Counted from the stretch's first letter, positions 1 through 9,395 are shown. The stretch is DNA of 64,000 nt from Arthrobacter sp. zg-Y1110 (GCF_025244865.1 NZ_CP104272.1:62001-126000), one strand, 5' to 3'. The notes: generated from the letters alone by a model not told the origin. Numbers and translations: made by a program.

Positions 1-888
1 GGCCCATTGCCGTGCTCCGGCCGTTCCGGCCCCGAGATGCTGCTGTACCCAGGCGGGAAGGTCCCGGGCCAGGTACGTTGCCGAGTCACTGACCGTCGTA
101 TCCAGGCACAGCGGCCAGTCGGGGTTGGAGTCATTGCTGGCGTCGGGCATTACGACTATCGGAGCCAGTCCGGCATGGCGGGCCGCGAAGCCGTCCATCA
201 GCTCGGCTATACGGCCGCTGACCAGCCAGTCATTCGGGGAGCCCGGTTGGCCGTGGATCAGGACCAGCACCGGCAGGCTGACCGCACCTGGATCGGCCAG
301 ATAGGCAGGCGGGAGGTAGATCAGTGCGGGGTGGGACGCGTATCCCGAGGCTGCCGCGGGGATCTCTGCCCGGTAGATCCTGCCTTCGCCGGGCAGGTCC
401 GACGGCGGCGACCAGTCCCGCTCGGAGGCTGCGGGACGGCTGGCCCCGGTTTCCGCGGGACGGGGCAGCGGGTCATGCGTGGCCGAGGGCGGGTCCAAGA
501 GGGAACGAAGTGTGGGGTATTGGGCGTAGGCAAGGTTCACCGTGCAGGCCAACGCCAGCAGTATTGCGAACGCCGCCGCAACGCCTGCGATCCGGCGGGA
601 CCACCGGGTGCCTGGAACTGCCAGAAGTCCGGCCGCCAGTTGAATCCCCAGGACTGCCAGGGCGGTGTAGAGGTAGAGCGTCCGCGGAAGAGAAGCATTC
701 CACCAATGGAATATAAGTTCTGCCAGCACGTAAACCAGTGCCGTGCAGGCGGCCGCAACCAAGAGATAAACCAGGATCCTGGGCAGGCCCAGCCGCCTCC
801 CGGCAATCCCGAGCCAAAGAAGCGCCGCCGCGCCCAGGGCCAGGGCGAGGGCGGGAAGGATCCCGTCAATCAGGGACAGCTCCATCAT
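1..888 (-). CDS. Membrane-anchored esterase-type alpha/beta hydrolase, C-terminus beyond window
   Basis: This reading frame stays open to the left edge, giving 296 codons with no stop seen. Residues 1-125 hold four hydrophobic segments (about 7-28, 37-60, 70-92, 99-120), followed by a linker and an esterase-like domain with the oxyanion-type motif HGQPGSPNDW at about 212-221. The nucleophile Ser and the catalytic Asp/His should lie in the missing part. The start ATG at 888 has a GAGGA ribosome site that overlaps the stop region of the mprF-like gene, so the two are probably translationally coupled. In corynebacteria and enterococci such hydrolases next to aminoacyl-lipid synthases remove amino acids from aminoacylated lipids; that role here is inference. 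A generic D-type esterase is the alternative. Confidence 0.8.
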   Translation of the reverse strand, partial: MMELSLIDGILPALALALGAAALLWLGIAGRRLGLPRILVYLLVAAACTALVYVLAELIFHWWNASLPRTLYLYTALAVLGIQLAAGLLAVPGTRWSRRIAGVAAAFAILLALACTVNLAYAQYPTLRSLLDPPSATHDPLPRPAETGASRPAASERDWSPPSDLPGEGRIYRAEIPAAASGYASHPALIYLPPAYLADPGAVSLPVLVLIHGQPGSPNDWLVSGRIAELMDGFAARHAGLAPIVVMPDASNDSNPDWPLCLDTTVSDSATYLARDLPAWVQQHLGAGTAGARQWA

Positions 889-901
889 GGCCGGGGTGTC
901 C

Positions 902-3454
902 TCATGCGGTACGGTCCACGATCCGGCGGGCCAGTGACAACCCCTGGCCCAGGGACAGGTCCGGAACATAGGCCCGCGCCAGCGCGTTGGCGATGGCGGG
1001 CAGGGACGCCGGGTCCCGATAGGTCATGAACAACGGCAGGTACTCCGGGGCGAACTTGGCCTTGAAAGCCAGCAGGGACCGGAAGCCGTACACCGGTTCC
1101 AGGGTTTCGCCCAGCCGGTCCAGCAGTCGGTCCATCACGGGCGGACCCTCCCCGGGTCCGTCGTCGTCCGTCTCCGCCTCGGCACGCGCCAACGGAGCGC
1201 CGGAAAGGCTGAGGAAGGAGAACCCCTCGTCCTGGAGCGACAGTGCAGCGGAAGCAATGAGGAAGTCCATCCCCAGCCGGAAGCCGTTGCTGCGCCGGCG
1301 CATAAAATCCAGGGTCCAGCCCGCCACCGCTCCGTTGCGGTATACCGGCAGCCAGGACGTTACCGCGTGCACGGTGCCGTCCTCGTCGATGGCCAGCAGG
1401 CAGCGCACCTCCGGATCATCCAGTTCTTCCAGCCCGCCCAGCGTGAAGCCCATCTCCGGCATGTCCTTATCTGCCACCCATTCCTCCGAAATGGCGTGCA
1501 GCTGGTCCTTCACCGCCAGCGGTGCGGCGGGATAACGGGTCCACTGAGCCCGGATGCCCTGCTTGCGGGCAGAGTTCATGGCGGTGCGGATGTCCTGGAA
1601 TCTCTTGCCCTTGAACTCCAGCGAGCCAAGCGGGAGGACGGTTTCCTCGGCTACCTGCAGTGAGGAAAACCCCAACCCGCTGCTGAGATCCCGCACCTGG
1701 GTACCCACGGAGTAGAAGCACGCGGTGGTGCCGTTCGCGGTGCAGAAAGCCGAGAACCCTTCCATGGCGCTGTGCAGCTCATCCCGGGGTCCCACCGGCT
1801 CTCCGACGCTCAGCGCCACCCCTAGATCCATCCGGTAGGCCACGTAGGAATTCCCGCTGGGGGAAAACCAGTAGTTGTTGCCTGCCCAGAGGGTCATCCA
1901 GGCCATGGTGCTGCCGCCGTGGGCTCGAAGCAGCGAACGGGCGCGGTCCGCATCAGCGGTTGCCGGACTGCACGGCGGAACCAGGAAGGAGCGCAGCAGC
2001 AGCACACACACCAAAACCCAGAAGACACCCCCGACCCCTTCATACAGCAGGACCGCGGGCAGGCTCTCCGGCACAAGGCGGGGAGCCCGGCTGGTCACTT
2101 CGAGGACCGGGAGGAACCGTCCGGGGAGATCCGCGGCGAGCAGCCCCGGCGTCGCGGCCGGCGAGAAACCGTTCCGGTTCACCAGACCGGCACCCAGGTA
2201 AAGCGCCGCGAGCAAAACTGCCGCCAGGGCGGAAGTGCCCGCCAACTGCCGGTAGGTGCCGGCAGGCGCTGTTACAGAGAAGAGTCCGCGGGTGAGGACC
2301 AGCAGCACCAGCACCGCCAACGGAACGGCCATGGGCAGCACCAGTGCGACAGAATTTCCGGTGCCGGGAGTCGGGATGCCCGATTCCTCCCCGGCCAATA
2401 GCCGGCCGATCCGCACTGCGGCCAGCACTGTCATGGCACCCTGCAGCAGCAGTGCGGCCACCCACGCGAAGCGGCGCCCCCGCCGCAGGCCGTCCGAAAA
2501 AACAGCCAGCAGCACCAGGGGCAGGGTGGCCAGGAAGAACGCCGCCGGACCGGCACGCAGTTGGATACGCGCGGCGACGCACTGCGCGGAGTCCGCGGCA
2601 TCACCGCACACCTGGTCCAGCTCGGCCGGGGTCCTCACCTCCACGTCCGTAAACAGATACTGCAGCACCGAAAGCGGTCCCACCGCCTGGCTGCTCAAGG
2701 CGCTGATAACCGGGCCGACGGCGGAAGCCAGCACGGCCAGGGCCACCAGCACCCGGGCCTCCCGGCGGCTGCTGACCAGCCGGCGTGGAATCGACGGCCG
2801 GCGGCCCGCCAGATAGGGCCCGGCGAGTGCGCCGGCCGCGGCCGCGCCCAAAACCGTCAGAGCGGAGAAGCTTCCGCCGTAGAGCGCCAGCAGTATCAGC
2901 AACGTAAACAGGGGAACCCGCAGGCGGCGGCGCCACAGCGTCCCGAGCCGGGCACTGGCAGCAGCGGCCGCGGCTGCCAGGAAGGCCATCGGACCCACGA
3001 AGGACTCGGAGACAAGGGCACGGGACCAGTCGCCGATGGATGCGCTGGTCAGGTAGGCGAAGCCGGTGGTCAGCAGCAGCCCCGCGATTTGACCGCCGAA
3101 CCCGGCCAGCAGGAACCGTCCGGTTCCCAATAGCCGCTCGCAGGGCAACCCGGCCAGCAATGCCAATAGGGTGCCGCCGAGGTAGCCGGCGGGGCCGCCC
3201 GCCCAAAAGCAGCACAAAAGCAGGGGTGCCGGATTCCCGGCCACGGTGTTCACGGAAGCAGCCGCCCAGTCCAGCAACGGTCCCTCCGGGCCGCTGCGGA
3301 GGGAGGAGGTGGACACCCCCAGGATCCAGAACAAGGCAATAAAGGTGAGGGTGGCGGGAGCCCTGCCGGCACTTCTCCGCAGGCGCCGGAGCGGCCAGCG
3401 TGCTCCGAAGCGGGGCCCCACGGGAAGTTTGCCAGGCACGGTACTGACCTCCAC
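902..3454 (-). CDS. mprF: MprF/LysX-type aminoacyl-phosphatidylglycerol synthase (rhomboid-like membrane part plus DUF2156)
   Basis: An 850-residue protein. About 500 N-terminal residues form many membrane helices with flippase/rhomboid-like character, and a DUF2156 catalytic domain follows from about residue 520 (AGNNYW, then FKGKRFQDIR, then MGFTLGG). Family members move an amino acid from aminoacyl-tRNA to a membrane lipid, lowering negative surface charge. Whether Lys or Ala is used cannot be read from the sequence. The start is GTG at 3454; a downstream GTG at codon 7 is possible. The gene is divergent from the glycerophosphodiesterase and is followed 13 nt later by the membrane esterase. 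Confidence 0.82.
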   Translation of the reverse strand: MEVSTVPGKLPVGPRFGARWPLRRLRRSAGRAPATLTFIALFWILGVSTSSLRSGPEGPLLDWAAASVNTVAGNPAPLLLCCFWAGGPAGYLGGTLLALLAGLPCERLLGTGRFLLAGFGGQIAGLLLTTGFAYLTSASIGDWSRALVSESFVGPMAFLAAAAAAASARLGTLWRRRLRVPLFTLLILLALYGGSFSALTVLGAAAAGALAGPYLAGRRPSIPRRLVSSRREARVLVALAVLASAVGPVISALSSQAVGPLSVLQYLFTDVEVRTPAELDQVCGDAADSAQCVAARIQLRAGPAAFFLATLPLVLLAVFSDGLRRGRRFAWVAALLLQGAMTVLAAVRIGRLLAGEESGIPTPGTGNSVALVLPMAVPLAVLVLLVLTRGLFSVTAPAGTYRQLAGTSALAAVLLAALYLGAGLVNRNGFSPAATPGLLAADLPGRFLPVLEVTSRAPRLVPESLPAVLLYEGVGGVFWVLVCVLLLRSFLVPPCSPATADADRARSLLRAHGGSTMAWMTLWAGNNYWFSPSGNSYVAYRMDLGVALSVGEPVGPRDELHSAMEGFSAFCTANGTTACFYSVGTQVRDLSSGLGFSSLQVAEETVLPLGSLEFKGKRFQDIRTAMNSARKQGIRAQWTRYPAAPLAVKDQLHAISEEWVADKDMPEMGFTLGGLEELDDPEVRCLLAIDEDGTVHAVTSWLPVYRNGAVAGWTLDFMRRRSNGFRLGMDFLIASAALSLQDEGFSFLSLSGAPLARAEAETDDDGPGEGPPVMDRLLDRLGETLEPVYGFRSLLAFKAKFAPEYLPLFMTYRDPASLPAIANALARAYVPDLSLGQGLSLARRIVDRTA

Positions 3455-3553
3455 GGGAACAAGCCGGCGAAAGAAACTGCTGCCGGTCGCGGTGCTGCCA
3501 GTCTAGGCGCGTGCGGCAGGGCGTGGCCCGCCCGGGCACAGTCCGGCGCTTGG

Positions 3554-3565
3554 TAAGGTACGAAT
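3554..3565 (+). promoter_or_regulatory. Leaderless promoter -10 element of the glycerophosphodiesterase gene
   Basis: TAAGGT at 3554-3559 fits the actinobacterial TANNNT -10 hexamer and lies exactly 6 nt before the GTG start at 3566, so the transcript probably begins at or beside the start codon. Confidence 0.55.
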
Positions 3566-4375
3566 GTGTTGGCAACTTATCCATATTTCCGGGCCCCCCG
3601 CGACCAGGCGACGGCGCCCCCGGAATCATCGCCGGCACCCATCGCGCTGGCGCACCGCGGCTTTTCCCCCGACGGCTACGAAAACACGCTCTCGGCATTC
3701 CGCGCTGCCGCGGACCTTGGGATGAGCTACCTGGAAACGGATGTGCGCACCAGCCGCGACGGCATCCTGATGGCCTTCCACGACGAAACCGTGGACCGCC
3801 TTTCCGGCGGCGTGGTGGGCAAAATCAGCCAGCTCACCCGAAAGGAACTCGACGAGGTGCTGGTGGGCGGGGCGGAACGGATCCCCACCTTCGAAGAACT
3901 CCTGACCGAGTGGCCCCACATGCGGCTGAATGTAGACGTCAAGGACGCCGCCGGGGCAGCGCTGCTCGCGGCCCTGATCGAAAAACACTCCGCCCATGAC
4001 CGGGTCCTGGTGGCGTCCTTCTCCGACGTCCGCCGGCTTCGCGCCCTGCGCCGGTTGGGCAAGCCGGCTGCCAGCTCCGCCGGCAGCGCCCTGACCGCTG
4101 CACTGCTTCTGCTCGCACCGCTGCGCGCAGCCCCGGTCCTCGCCCGGCTGGGCCGTTTCCAGTGCGTCCAGGTTCCGCTGCGCTTCGGCCCCGTCCCCGT
4201 GGTCACGCCGGGTTTTGTCCGCAGATGCCACCGCGCCGGAATCCAGGTCCACGTCTGGACCGTGAACGACGCGCCCACCATGAAGCGGCTGCTGGACCTC
4301 GGAGTGGACGGCATCGTTACGGACCGTTCGGACATCCTCGTGGACGTCCTCAAAGACCGCGGGCAGTGGCGGTAA
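3566..4375 (+). CDS. Glycerophosphodiester phosphodiesterase
   Basis: A 269-residue GDPD-family protein that hydrolyses glycerophosphodiesters to glycerol-3-phosphate and an alcohol. Seen motifs are HRG at 30-32 (catalytic His30), ENT at 39-41, ETD at 57-59 and HDE at 72-74 (second catalytic His72). The C-terminal part carries VHVWTVND and DGIVTD, typical of the barrel end. There is no signal peptide, so a cytoplasmic form is likely. The start is GTG at 3566 because a TANNNT box lies 6 nt upstream and no better ribosome site exists. It probably recycles lipid head groups. The glycerate kinase gene follows after 46 nt. Confidence 0.92.
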   Translation: MLATYPYFRAPRDQATAPPESSPAPIALAHRGFSPDGYENTLSAFRAAADLGMSYLETDVRTSRDGILMAFHDETVDRLSGGVVGKISQLTRKELDEVLVGGAERIPTFEELLTEWPHMRLNVDVKDAAGAALLAALIEKHSAHDRVLVASFSDVRRLRALRRLGKPAASSAGSALTAALLLLAPLRAAPVLARLGRFQCVQVPLRFGPVPVVTPGFVRRCHRAGIQVHVWTVNDAPTMKRLLDLGVDGIVTDRSDILVDVLKDRGQWR

Positions 4376-4421
4376 CGACTACTTGGACGGCCTTGTCCGT
4401 CCCAACTGGCAGGATGAGGGC

Positions 4422-5531
4422 ATGCGTGTAGTTATTGCTCCGGACAAATTCAAAGGATCACTCAGCGCCGGGGAGGCCGCGGCAGCCATGGGTGAAGGTG
4501 TATTGGCGGTCTACCCGGATGCCGAGGTCACCGCTGTGCCGGTGGCGGACGGCGGCGAGGGGACCCTCGACGCTGCACTGATAGCAGGGGCCGAGGCCCG
4601 CACCGCCAGGGTCCGGGGACCGCTGGGGCGGGAAATCACCGCCGTCTGGGCGCTCACCGGAGATACTGCCCTGATCGAAACCGCGCGGGCCAGCGGATTG
4701 ACCCTGCTGGACCCCACCCCCGAGACCGCACTAGCGGCCACCAGCTACGGCAGCGGGCAGCTGATCAGTGCGGCGCTCGATGCAGGTGCGCGCACCATCA
4801 TTCTCGGAATCGGCGGCTCGGCCATGACGGACGGAGGCTCCGGCGCCTTGACGGCCCTGGGCTTGAAGATCCTTGACGACGCCGGTGCGCCGGTGCCTCC
4901 CGGGGGAGCGGCCCTGGCGCAGGCCGTGACTTTGGACGCCGCCGGCCTGGACCCCCGGCTGGCCGGCGTGGATTTGAAGATCGCCGCCGACGTAACGAAC
5001 CCGCTGCTCGGCCCGGAAGGCACGGTGGCCGTGTTCAGCGGCCAGAAGGGTGCCGACTCCGCGGCGCAGGCGGTCCTCGAGGAAGCGCTGGGTAACTGGG
5101 CCGGACTGCTGAAGTCCACGACCGGCGTCGACGTCGACATTCCCGGCGCCGGTGCGGCGGGCGGCTTCCCGTCCGGGTTCCTGGCGTTCACCGAGGCGTC
5201 GCTGAACCCCGGGTTTGAACTGCTCAGTGCGTTCACCGGGCTGGACCTGGCACTCACACGCTGCGACCTGGTGCTCACCGGCGAAGGCTCACTGGATGAA
5301 CAGTCCCGCTACGGCAAGGCACCCCTGGAAGTGGCGGCCCGGGCCCGTGACGCAGGCATCCCCGTGGTGGCCGTGGCGGGCCGGATCACCCTGACCCCGG
5401 ACCAGTTGCAGGAGTACGGAATTGTTGCGGCCGTCAGCCTGCTGGACGTGGTCCAGCGGCCGCAGGATGCCATGGAACAGGCGGCAAAGTACGTGGCGTG
5501 GGCTACGCGCCAGGCACTGGAAGGCGCCTGA
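4422..5531 (+). CDS. Glycerate kinase (GarK/GlxK family)
   Basis: A 369-residue protein opening with VVIAPDKFKGSLSA, the N-terminal signature of the family. It also has PVADGGEGT, GIGGSAMTDGG and LTGEGSLDEQS. It phosphorylates glycerate with ATP, feeding glyoxylate or serine catabolism into glycolysis. I chose ATG 4422 over an upstream TTG (4383) because AGGATGAGGG precedes it at good spacing and homologues start there. CAGGAT, 6 nt from the ATG, is also a near-match to a leaderless -10 box. The gene is convergent with the uracil permease, with 19 nt between stops and no obvious terminator. Confidence 0.92.
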   Translation: MRVVIAPDKFKGSLSAGEAAAAMGEGVLAVYPDAEVTAVPVADGGEGTLDAALIAGAEARTARVRGPLGREITAVWALTGDTALIETARASGLTLLDPTPETALAATSYGSGQLISAALDAGARTIILGIGGSAMTDGGSGALTALGLKILDDAGAPVPPGGAALAQAVTLDAAGLDPRLAGVDLKIAADVTNPLLGPEGTVAVFSGQKGADSAAQAVLEEALGNWAGLLKSTTGVDVDIPGAGAAGGFPSGFLAFTEASLNPGFELLSAFTGLDLALTRCDLVLTGEGSLDEQSRYGKAPLEVAARARDAGIPVVAVAGRITLTPDQLQEYGIVAAVSLLDVVQRPQDAMEQAAKYVAWATRQALEGA

Positions 5532-5550
5532 TCCGGGGCCGGCCGGCGGC

Positions 5551-6864
5551 CTAGCCGAGCCGGCTTGGCCTGGCCCCCGCGTCCTCCTGCGGCTCGTCCG
5601 GATCCGTCCCCCGCCAGCGGGCGATCGCCTGCATGCCGTGGTAGGCAATCAACGTGGCACCGGTGCCGAGGGCAATGCCGCCGAATTCCAGCCCTCCCAC
5701 TATCCAGGTGAAGTTCGCGATGGCAATGATCAGGCCCAGTCCGGCGGTGGAAAGATTGATCGGGTTGGAGAAGTTGACCCGGTTGTCCACCCAGATACGC
5801 ACGCCGAGGATGCCGATCATGCCGTAGAGGACGACGCCGGCACCGCCCAGCACGCCGCCGGGCACCGTGGCGATCATGGCCCCGAATTTCGGGAACAGGC
5901 TGAGCAGGATGGCCACGATGCCGGCCACCCAGTACGCCGCCGTGGAGTACACGCGGGAGGCCGCCATCACGCCGATGTTCTCCGCGTAGGTGGTCGTGGC
6001 GGAACCGCCGCCGGAACCGGCCAGCATGGTAGCCAGGCCGTCGGCCATCAGTGCCCGGCCCGCGTACGGGTCCAGGTCGCGGCCGGTCATGGCGGCCACG
6101 GATTTCACGTGTCCAATGTTTTCGGCCACCAGTACCAGGACCACCGGAACAAAAAGGCCGATAACCGAGAAGTGGAAGGTGGGGGACATGAATTCGGGCA
6201 GCCCGATCCAGGCGGCATCGCCGATGGCCTGGAAATCCACCTCGCCCTGCAGCATGGCCGTGATGTAGCCGGCCACCACGCCGACCAGGATCGACAGCCG
6301 GCCGAGGAATCCCTTGAACAGGACCGTGGTCAGCAGGATCACCACCACGGTGACGGTGGCGGTAAGCGGCCCCTGCTCGTAGTTGTCCCGTGCCGAACCG
6401 GCCAGGTTGAGCCCGATCAGGGCCACTATGGTGCCGGTGACCACCGGCGGCATCAGGACCTGGATCCAGCGGGTGCCGGCAAGCTGCGCGGCGAGTCCGA
6501 CCAGGAACAGGGCAAAGCCCGCCATGATGATGCCGCCCAGGGCCCCGCCGGGGCCGTGCTGGTTGGTGGCAGCTCCGATCGGAGCAATGAAGGCAAAGCT
6601 TGAACCCAGATAGCTGGGGACCCGTCCAGCGGTGATGATCAGGAACAGGATGGTTCCAATGCCGGAGAACAGCAGGGTGGTGGCCGGCGGAAAACCGGTC
6701 AGGAGCGGCACGAGGAAGGTGGCGCCGAACATGGCCACCACGTGCTGGGAGCCGATGCTGATGGTCCGTGGCCAGCTCAGGCGTTCCTCGGGAGCAACGT
6801 AGCTGCCCGGCCGGATGGTTTTGCCGTCTCCGTGGAGGGTCCAGTCCATACCGAATCTGCTCAT
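5551..6864 (-). CDS. uraA: Uracil/xanthine permease (NCS2, UraA type)
   Basis: A 437-residue membrane protein with about 12-14 helices. It carries the NCS2 pattern around GSSFAFIAPIGA near the N-terminal third and NIGHVKSVAAMTGRDL in the middle, with the conserved Glu of the second motif in the AENIG stretch. It imports uracil with protons for pyrimidine salvage. The ATG start has a GGAAGG ribosome site. It is a single gene, divergent from the SDR gene. Substrate is assigned from the family; xanthine or another nucleobase is possible. Confidence 0.88.
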   Translation of the reverse strand: MSRFGMDWTLHGDGKTIRPGSYVAPEERLSWPRTISIGSQHVVAMFGATFLVPLLTGFPPATTLLFSGIGTILFLIITAGRVPSYLGSSFAFIAPIGAATNQHGPGGALGGIIMAGFALFLVGLAAQLAGTRWIQVLMPPVVTGTIVALIGLNLAGSARDNYEQGPLTATVTVVVILLTTVLFKGFLGRLSILVGVVAGYITAMLQGEVDFQAIGDAAWIGLPEFMSPTFHFSVIGLFVPVVLVLVAENIGHVKSVAAMTGRDLDPYAGRALMADGLATMLAGSGGGSATTTYAENIGVMAASRVYSTAAYWVAGIVAILLSLFPKFGAMIATVPGGVLGGAGVVLYGMIGILGVRIWVDNRVNFSNPINLSTAGLGLIIAIANFTWIVGGLEFGGIALGTGATLIAYHGMQAIARWRGTDPDEPQEDAGARPSRLG

Positions 6865-7001
6865 GGTGGTGCCTTCCGGAGAAAGGGGGTGTCTAGGCCA
6901 AATTCTAGCGGTCCGGGATGACCGGGATGCTACGTTGCATAGGAAGAAGGCAAGGTGCAGGGCGGGACCTTGATCACAAATGGATTGGACGATGGAGCAG
7001 C

Positions 7002-7877
7002 ATGGGCATTTCAGTTGCAGGACGCGTAGTTCTCATCACGGGCGCAGCCATGGGCATGGGCCGGCTCTACGCCGAGCGGGCCGTGCGTGAAGGCGCGGCG
7101 GCAGTGGTGCTGTGGGACCTCAACGCCGAGGCCTTGGAGGACACCGCCGCGCAGCTGCGGGAACTGGGCGCGTCGGCAATCCACCCCTACGCGGTGGATG
7201 TTGCCTCCCTGCCGGACATCACGGCCACGGCCGACCAGGTTATCCGGGAGGTAGGCGTACCGGACATCCTGGTCAACAACGCCGGGATTGTGCGCGGCAA
7301 GTACTTCTGGGAACACGCGCCGGAGGCGGACATCGACGCCGTTATGCAGGTCAACACCCTCGCCCCCATGCAGGTGACCCGCGCGTTCCTGCCCGGCATG
7401 ATCGAGCGGCGCACCCCGGCCCGCATCCTGAACGTAGCCTCCGCCTCCGGCACACTGTCCGTACCGAAAATGAGTGTCTACACGGCCTCGAAATGGGCAG
7501 TCATCGGCTGGAGCGACTCGATGCGCCTGGAACTCACCGAGTCCGGCAACGGCCACGTTGCCGTCACCACCCTGATCCCCAGCTACATCAAGACCGGCAT
7601 GTTCGAAGGCGCCAGGGGGCCGCTGATGACTCCGCTGATGGAACCGGAATACGTGGTGGACAAGGCGTGGGAGGCGCTCCTTGCCGGGAAGGCACGGATC
7701 CAGCTGCCGTGGACGGTGGCGCTGGGCAGTGCCCTGCGCAATGTGCTGCCCCAACCGGCCTGGGACGTGGTTGCCGGCCGCGTCTTCAAGGTCTACCAGT
7801 CCATGGACCACTTCACCGGCCGGAAACCGGTGGCTCCGGCTGACGAAACTTCCCTCAAGGAAAGCACCCAGGCATGA
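7002..7877 (+). CDS. Short-chain dehydrogenase/reductase
   Basis: A 291-residue SDR with the cofactor motif TGAAMGMG near residues 13-20, NNAG in the middle and the active-site pair Tyr160/Lys164 in VYTASKW. The early Asp after strand 2 (WDLNAE) suggests an NAD preference. ATG 7002 is preferred over 6918 because the classical Rossmann start follows at once and GGAGC precedes it. The stop overlaps the start of the aldehyde dehydrogenase by 4 nt, so the pair probably acts in sequence on an alcohol/ketone then aldehyde. Substrate unknown. Confidence 0.9.
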   Translation: MGISVAGRVVLITGAAMGMGRLYAERAVREGAAAVVLWDLNAEALEDTAAQLRELGASAIHPYAVDVASLPDITATADQVIREVGVPDILVNNAGIVRGKYFWEHAPEADIDAVMQVNTLAPMQVTRAFLPGMIERRTPARILNVASASGTLSVPKMSVYTASKWAVIGWSDSMRLELTESGNGHVAVTTLIPSYIKTGMFEGARGPLMTPLMEPEYVVDKAWEALLAGKARIQLPWTVALGSALRNVLPQPAWDVVAGRVFKVYQSMDHFTGRKPVAPADETSLKESTQA

Positions 7878-9310
7878 GCGAGATGGTCTCCGCGTTCTCT
7901 GAGTCCATCCGCGATTCCGGCACCGACCCCGCTGGTTCCCCCGCGGCAGCCCCCTCGGTACTGGCCAAGGTGCGGGAAACCTATGACTCCGGCCGCACCC
8001 GGCCGCTCGCCTGGCGCCGGCAGCAGCTCGAAGGGCTGGTCCGGCTTTTCCACGAGCGGGAACAGGAGCTGGCGGACGCCCTGGCAGCGGACCTGGGCAA
8101 AAATCCGCTCGAAAGCTACGTCACCGAGCTTTCGCTGGTGCGGGCGGAGGCGGAACACGCACTGAAGCATCTGGAGAACTGGGCCCGCAGCCGGCGGGTT
8201 TCCGTCCCGCTGGGCCTGCAGCCGGCGTCGGCCCGGACCGAGCCCCGGCCGCTGGGCGTGGTGCTGATCATCGGTCCCTGGAACTATCCCGTGCAGCTGG
8301 TCCTGGCGCCGCTGGTCGGTGCCCTCGCCGCCGGCAACGCGGCGGTCCTCAAACCCAGCGAACTGGCCCCGGCAACGTCGGCCGTGCTGGCGGACCTGCT
8401 GCCGCGCTATGTGGACCCGGAAGCCGTCGCCGTGGTCGAGGGCGGGCAGGAAGCCAGCACCGCCCTGCTGAAGGAAAAGTTCGACTCGATCTTCTTCACG
8501 GGCGGGGAGCGCGTGGGCAGGATTGTCCTGCAGGCCGCCGCCGAACACCTGACCCCGGTGACCCTGGAGCTGGGTGGGAAATCCCCGGCCGTGGTGCTGG
8601 ACGGCAACTGGGCCGCCGTCGCACGCCGCCTGGTCTTCGGGAAACTGCTCAATGCCGGCCAGACCTGCGTGGCGCCGGACTACGTCCTGGTGACGGAAGA
8701 GGCAGCGCCGGCGCTGAAGAAGCACCTGGTGCGGGCGGTTGCGGAGCAGTTCGGCAAGGATCCGTCCCGGAGCAAGGACCTGGGCCGGATTGTCAACGAA
8801 CAGCACTGGGAACGGCTGGTGGGGCTGCTGGACAGCGGCACGGTCCTGGCCGGCGGGCGCAGCGACCGCGGCAGCCTGTACCTGGAACCGACCATCCTCA
8901 CCGACGTGGCACCGGATTCACCGGTGATGCAGGAGGAAATCTTCGGCCCCATCCTGCCGATCATCGAGGTCCGGGACCTGGCGGAGGCAATGAAATTCAT
9001 TAATTCCCGTCCGGTTCCGCTGGCCGCCTATCTCTACAGCAACTCTGCGGCGGACCGGAAGACGTTCGAGGAGGGGGTGCGGGCCGGCAGCATCAACCAC
9101 AACGCCAGCACCGTCCAGCTGGCCGTACCAGGCCTGCCCTTCGGCGGCGCAGGTGCCAGCGGCACCGGCGCGTACCACGGGAAATACAGCTTCGACACGT
9201 TCAGCCAGCTGCGGCCGGTCTTCACCAAGGGCACACTGCTGGACACCCTCCGGTTCGCGTACCCGCCCTACACGGGGCTGAAGAAGCGGCTCCTGCGCCG
9301 GCTGCTGTAA
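7874..9310 (+). CDS. Aldehyde dehydrogenase, ALDH3 class
   Basis: A 478-residue NAD(P)-dependent aldehyde dehydrogenase. It has the catalytic Glu232 in LELGGK and Cys265 in GQTCVAPDY. The GPWNYP and EEIFGPILP motifs and the absence of the long N-terminal arm fit ALDH3, as in fatty-aldehyde or coniferyl-aldehyde enzymes. The C-terminus ends in a basic, hydrophobic stretch (TGLKKRLLRRLL) that could lie on a membrane. It is translationally coupled to the SDR upstream (ATGA overlap) and followed by a strong terminator. Confidence 0.93.
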   Translation: MSEMVSAFSESIRDSGTDPAGSPAAAPSVLAKVRETYDSGRTRPLAWRRQQLEGLVRLFHEREQELADALAADLGKNPLESYVTELSLVRAEAEHALKHLENWARSRRVSVPLGLQPASARTEPRPLGVVLIIGPWNYPVQLVLAPLVGALAAGNAAVLKPSELAPATSAVLADLLPRYVDPEAVAVVEGGQEASTALLKEKFDSIFFTGGERVGRIVLQAAAEHLTPVTLELGGKSPAVVLDGNWAAVARRLVFGKLLNAGQTCVAPDYVLVTEEAAPALKKHLVRAVAEQFGKDPSRSKDLGRIVNEQHWERLVGLLDSGTVLAGGRSDRGSLYLEPTILTDVAPDSPVMQEEIFGPILPIIEVRDLAEAMKFINSRPVPLAAYLYSNSAADRKTFEEGVRAGSINHNASTVQLAVPGLPFGGAGASGTGAYHGKYSFDTFSQLRPVFTKGTLLDTLRFAYPPYTGLKKRLLRRLL

Positions 9311-9325
9311 CCCGCTGCAGAACAG

Positions 9326-9361
9326 ATAGAAGGGGTGCACCGGCAGGTGCACCCCTTCTAT
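9326..9361 (+). terminator. Intrinsic terminator after the SDR-ALDH operon
   Basis: A perfect 15-bp stem (9326-9340 with 9347-9361), 6-nt loop, then TTT. An 11-bp unit, CGGCCTGTTTA, is repeated in tandem just after it (9365-9386). Confidence 0.9.
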
Positions 9362-9395
9362 TTTCGGCCTGTTTACGGCCTGTTTACGGCGGAAC

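Noticed and set aside
3577..3585. TTATCCATA, close to a DnaA box
   Set aside because: Single copy, one mismatch, and inside the first codons of the glycerophosphodiesterase. No cluster or other origin features.
9365..9386. Tandem 11-bp repeat after the ALDH terminator
   Set aside because: Only two copies in a short gap between a terminator and the pgm stop; too little to call a functional repeat.
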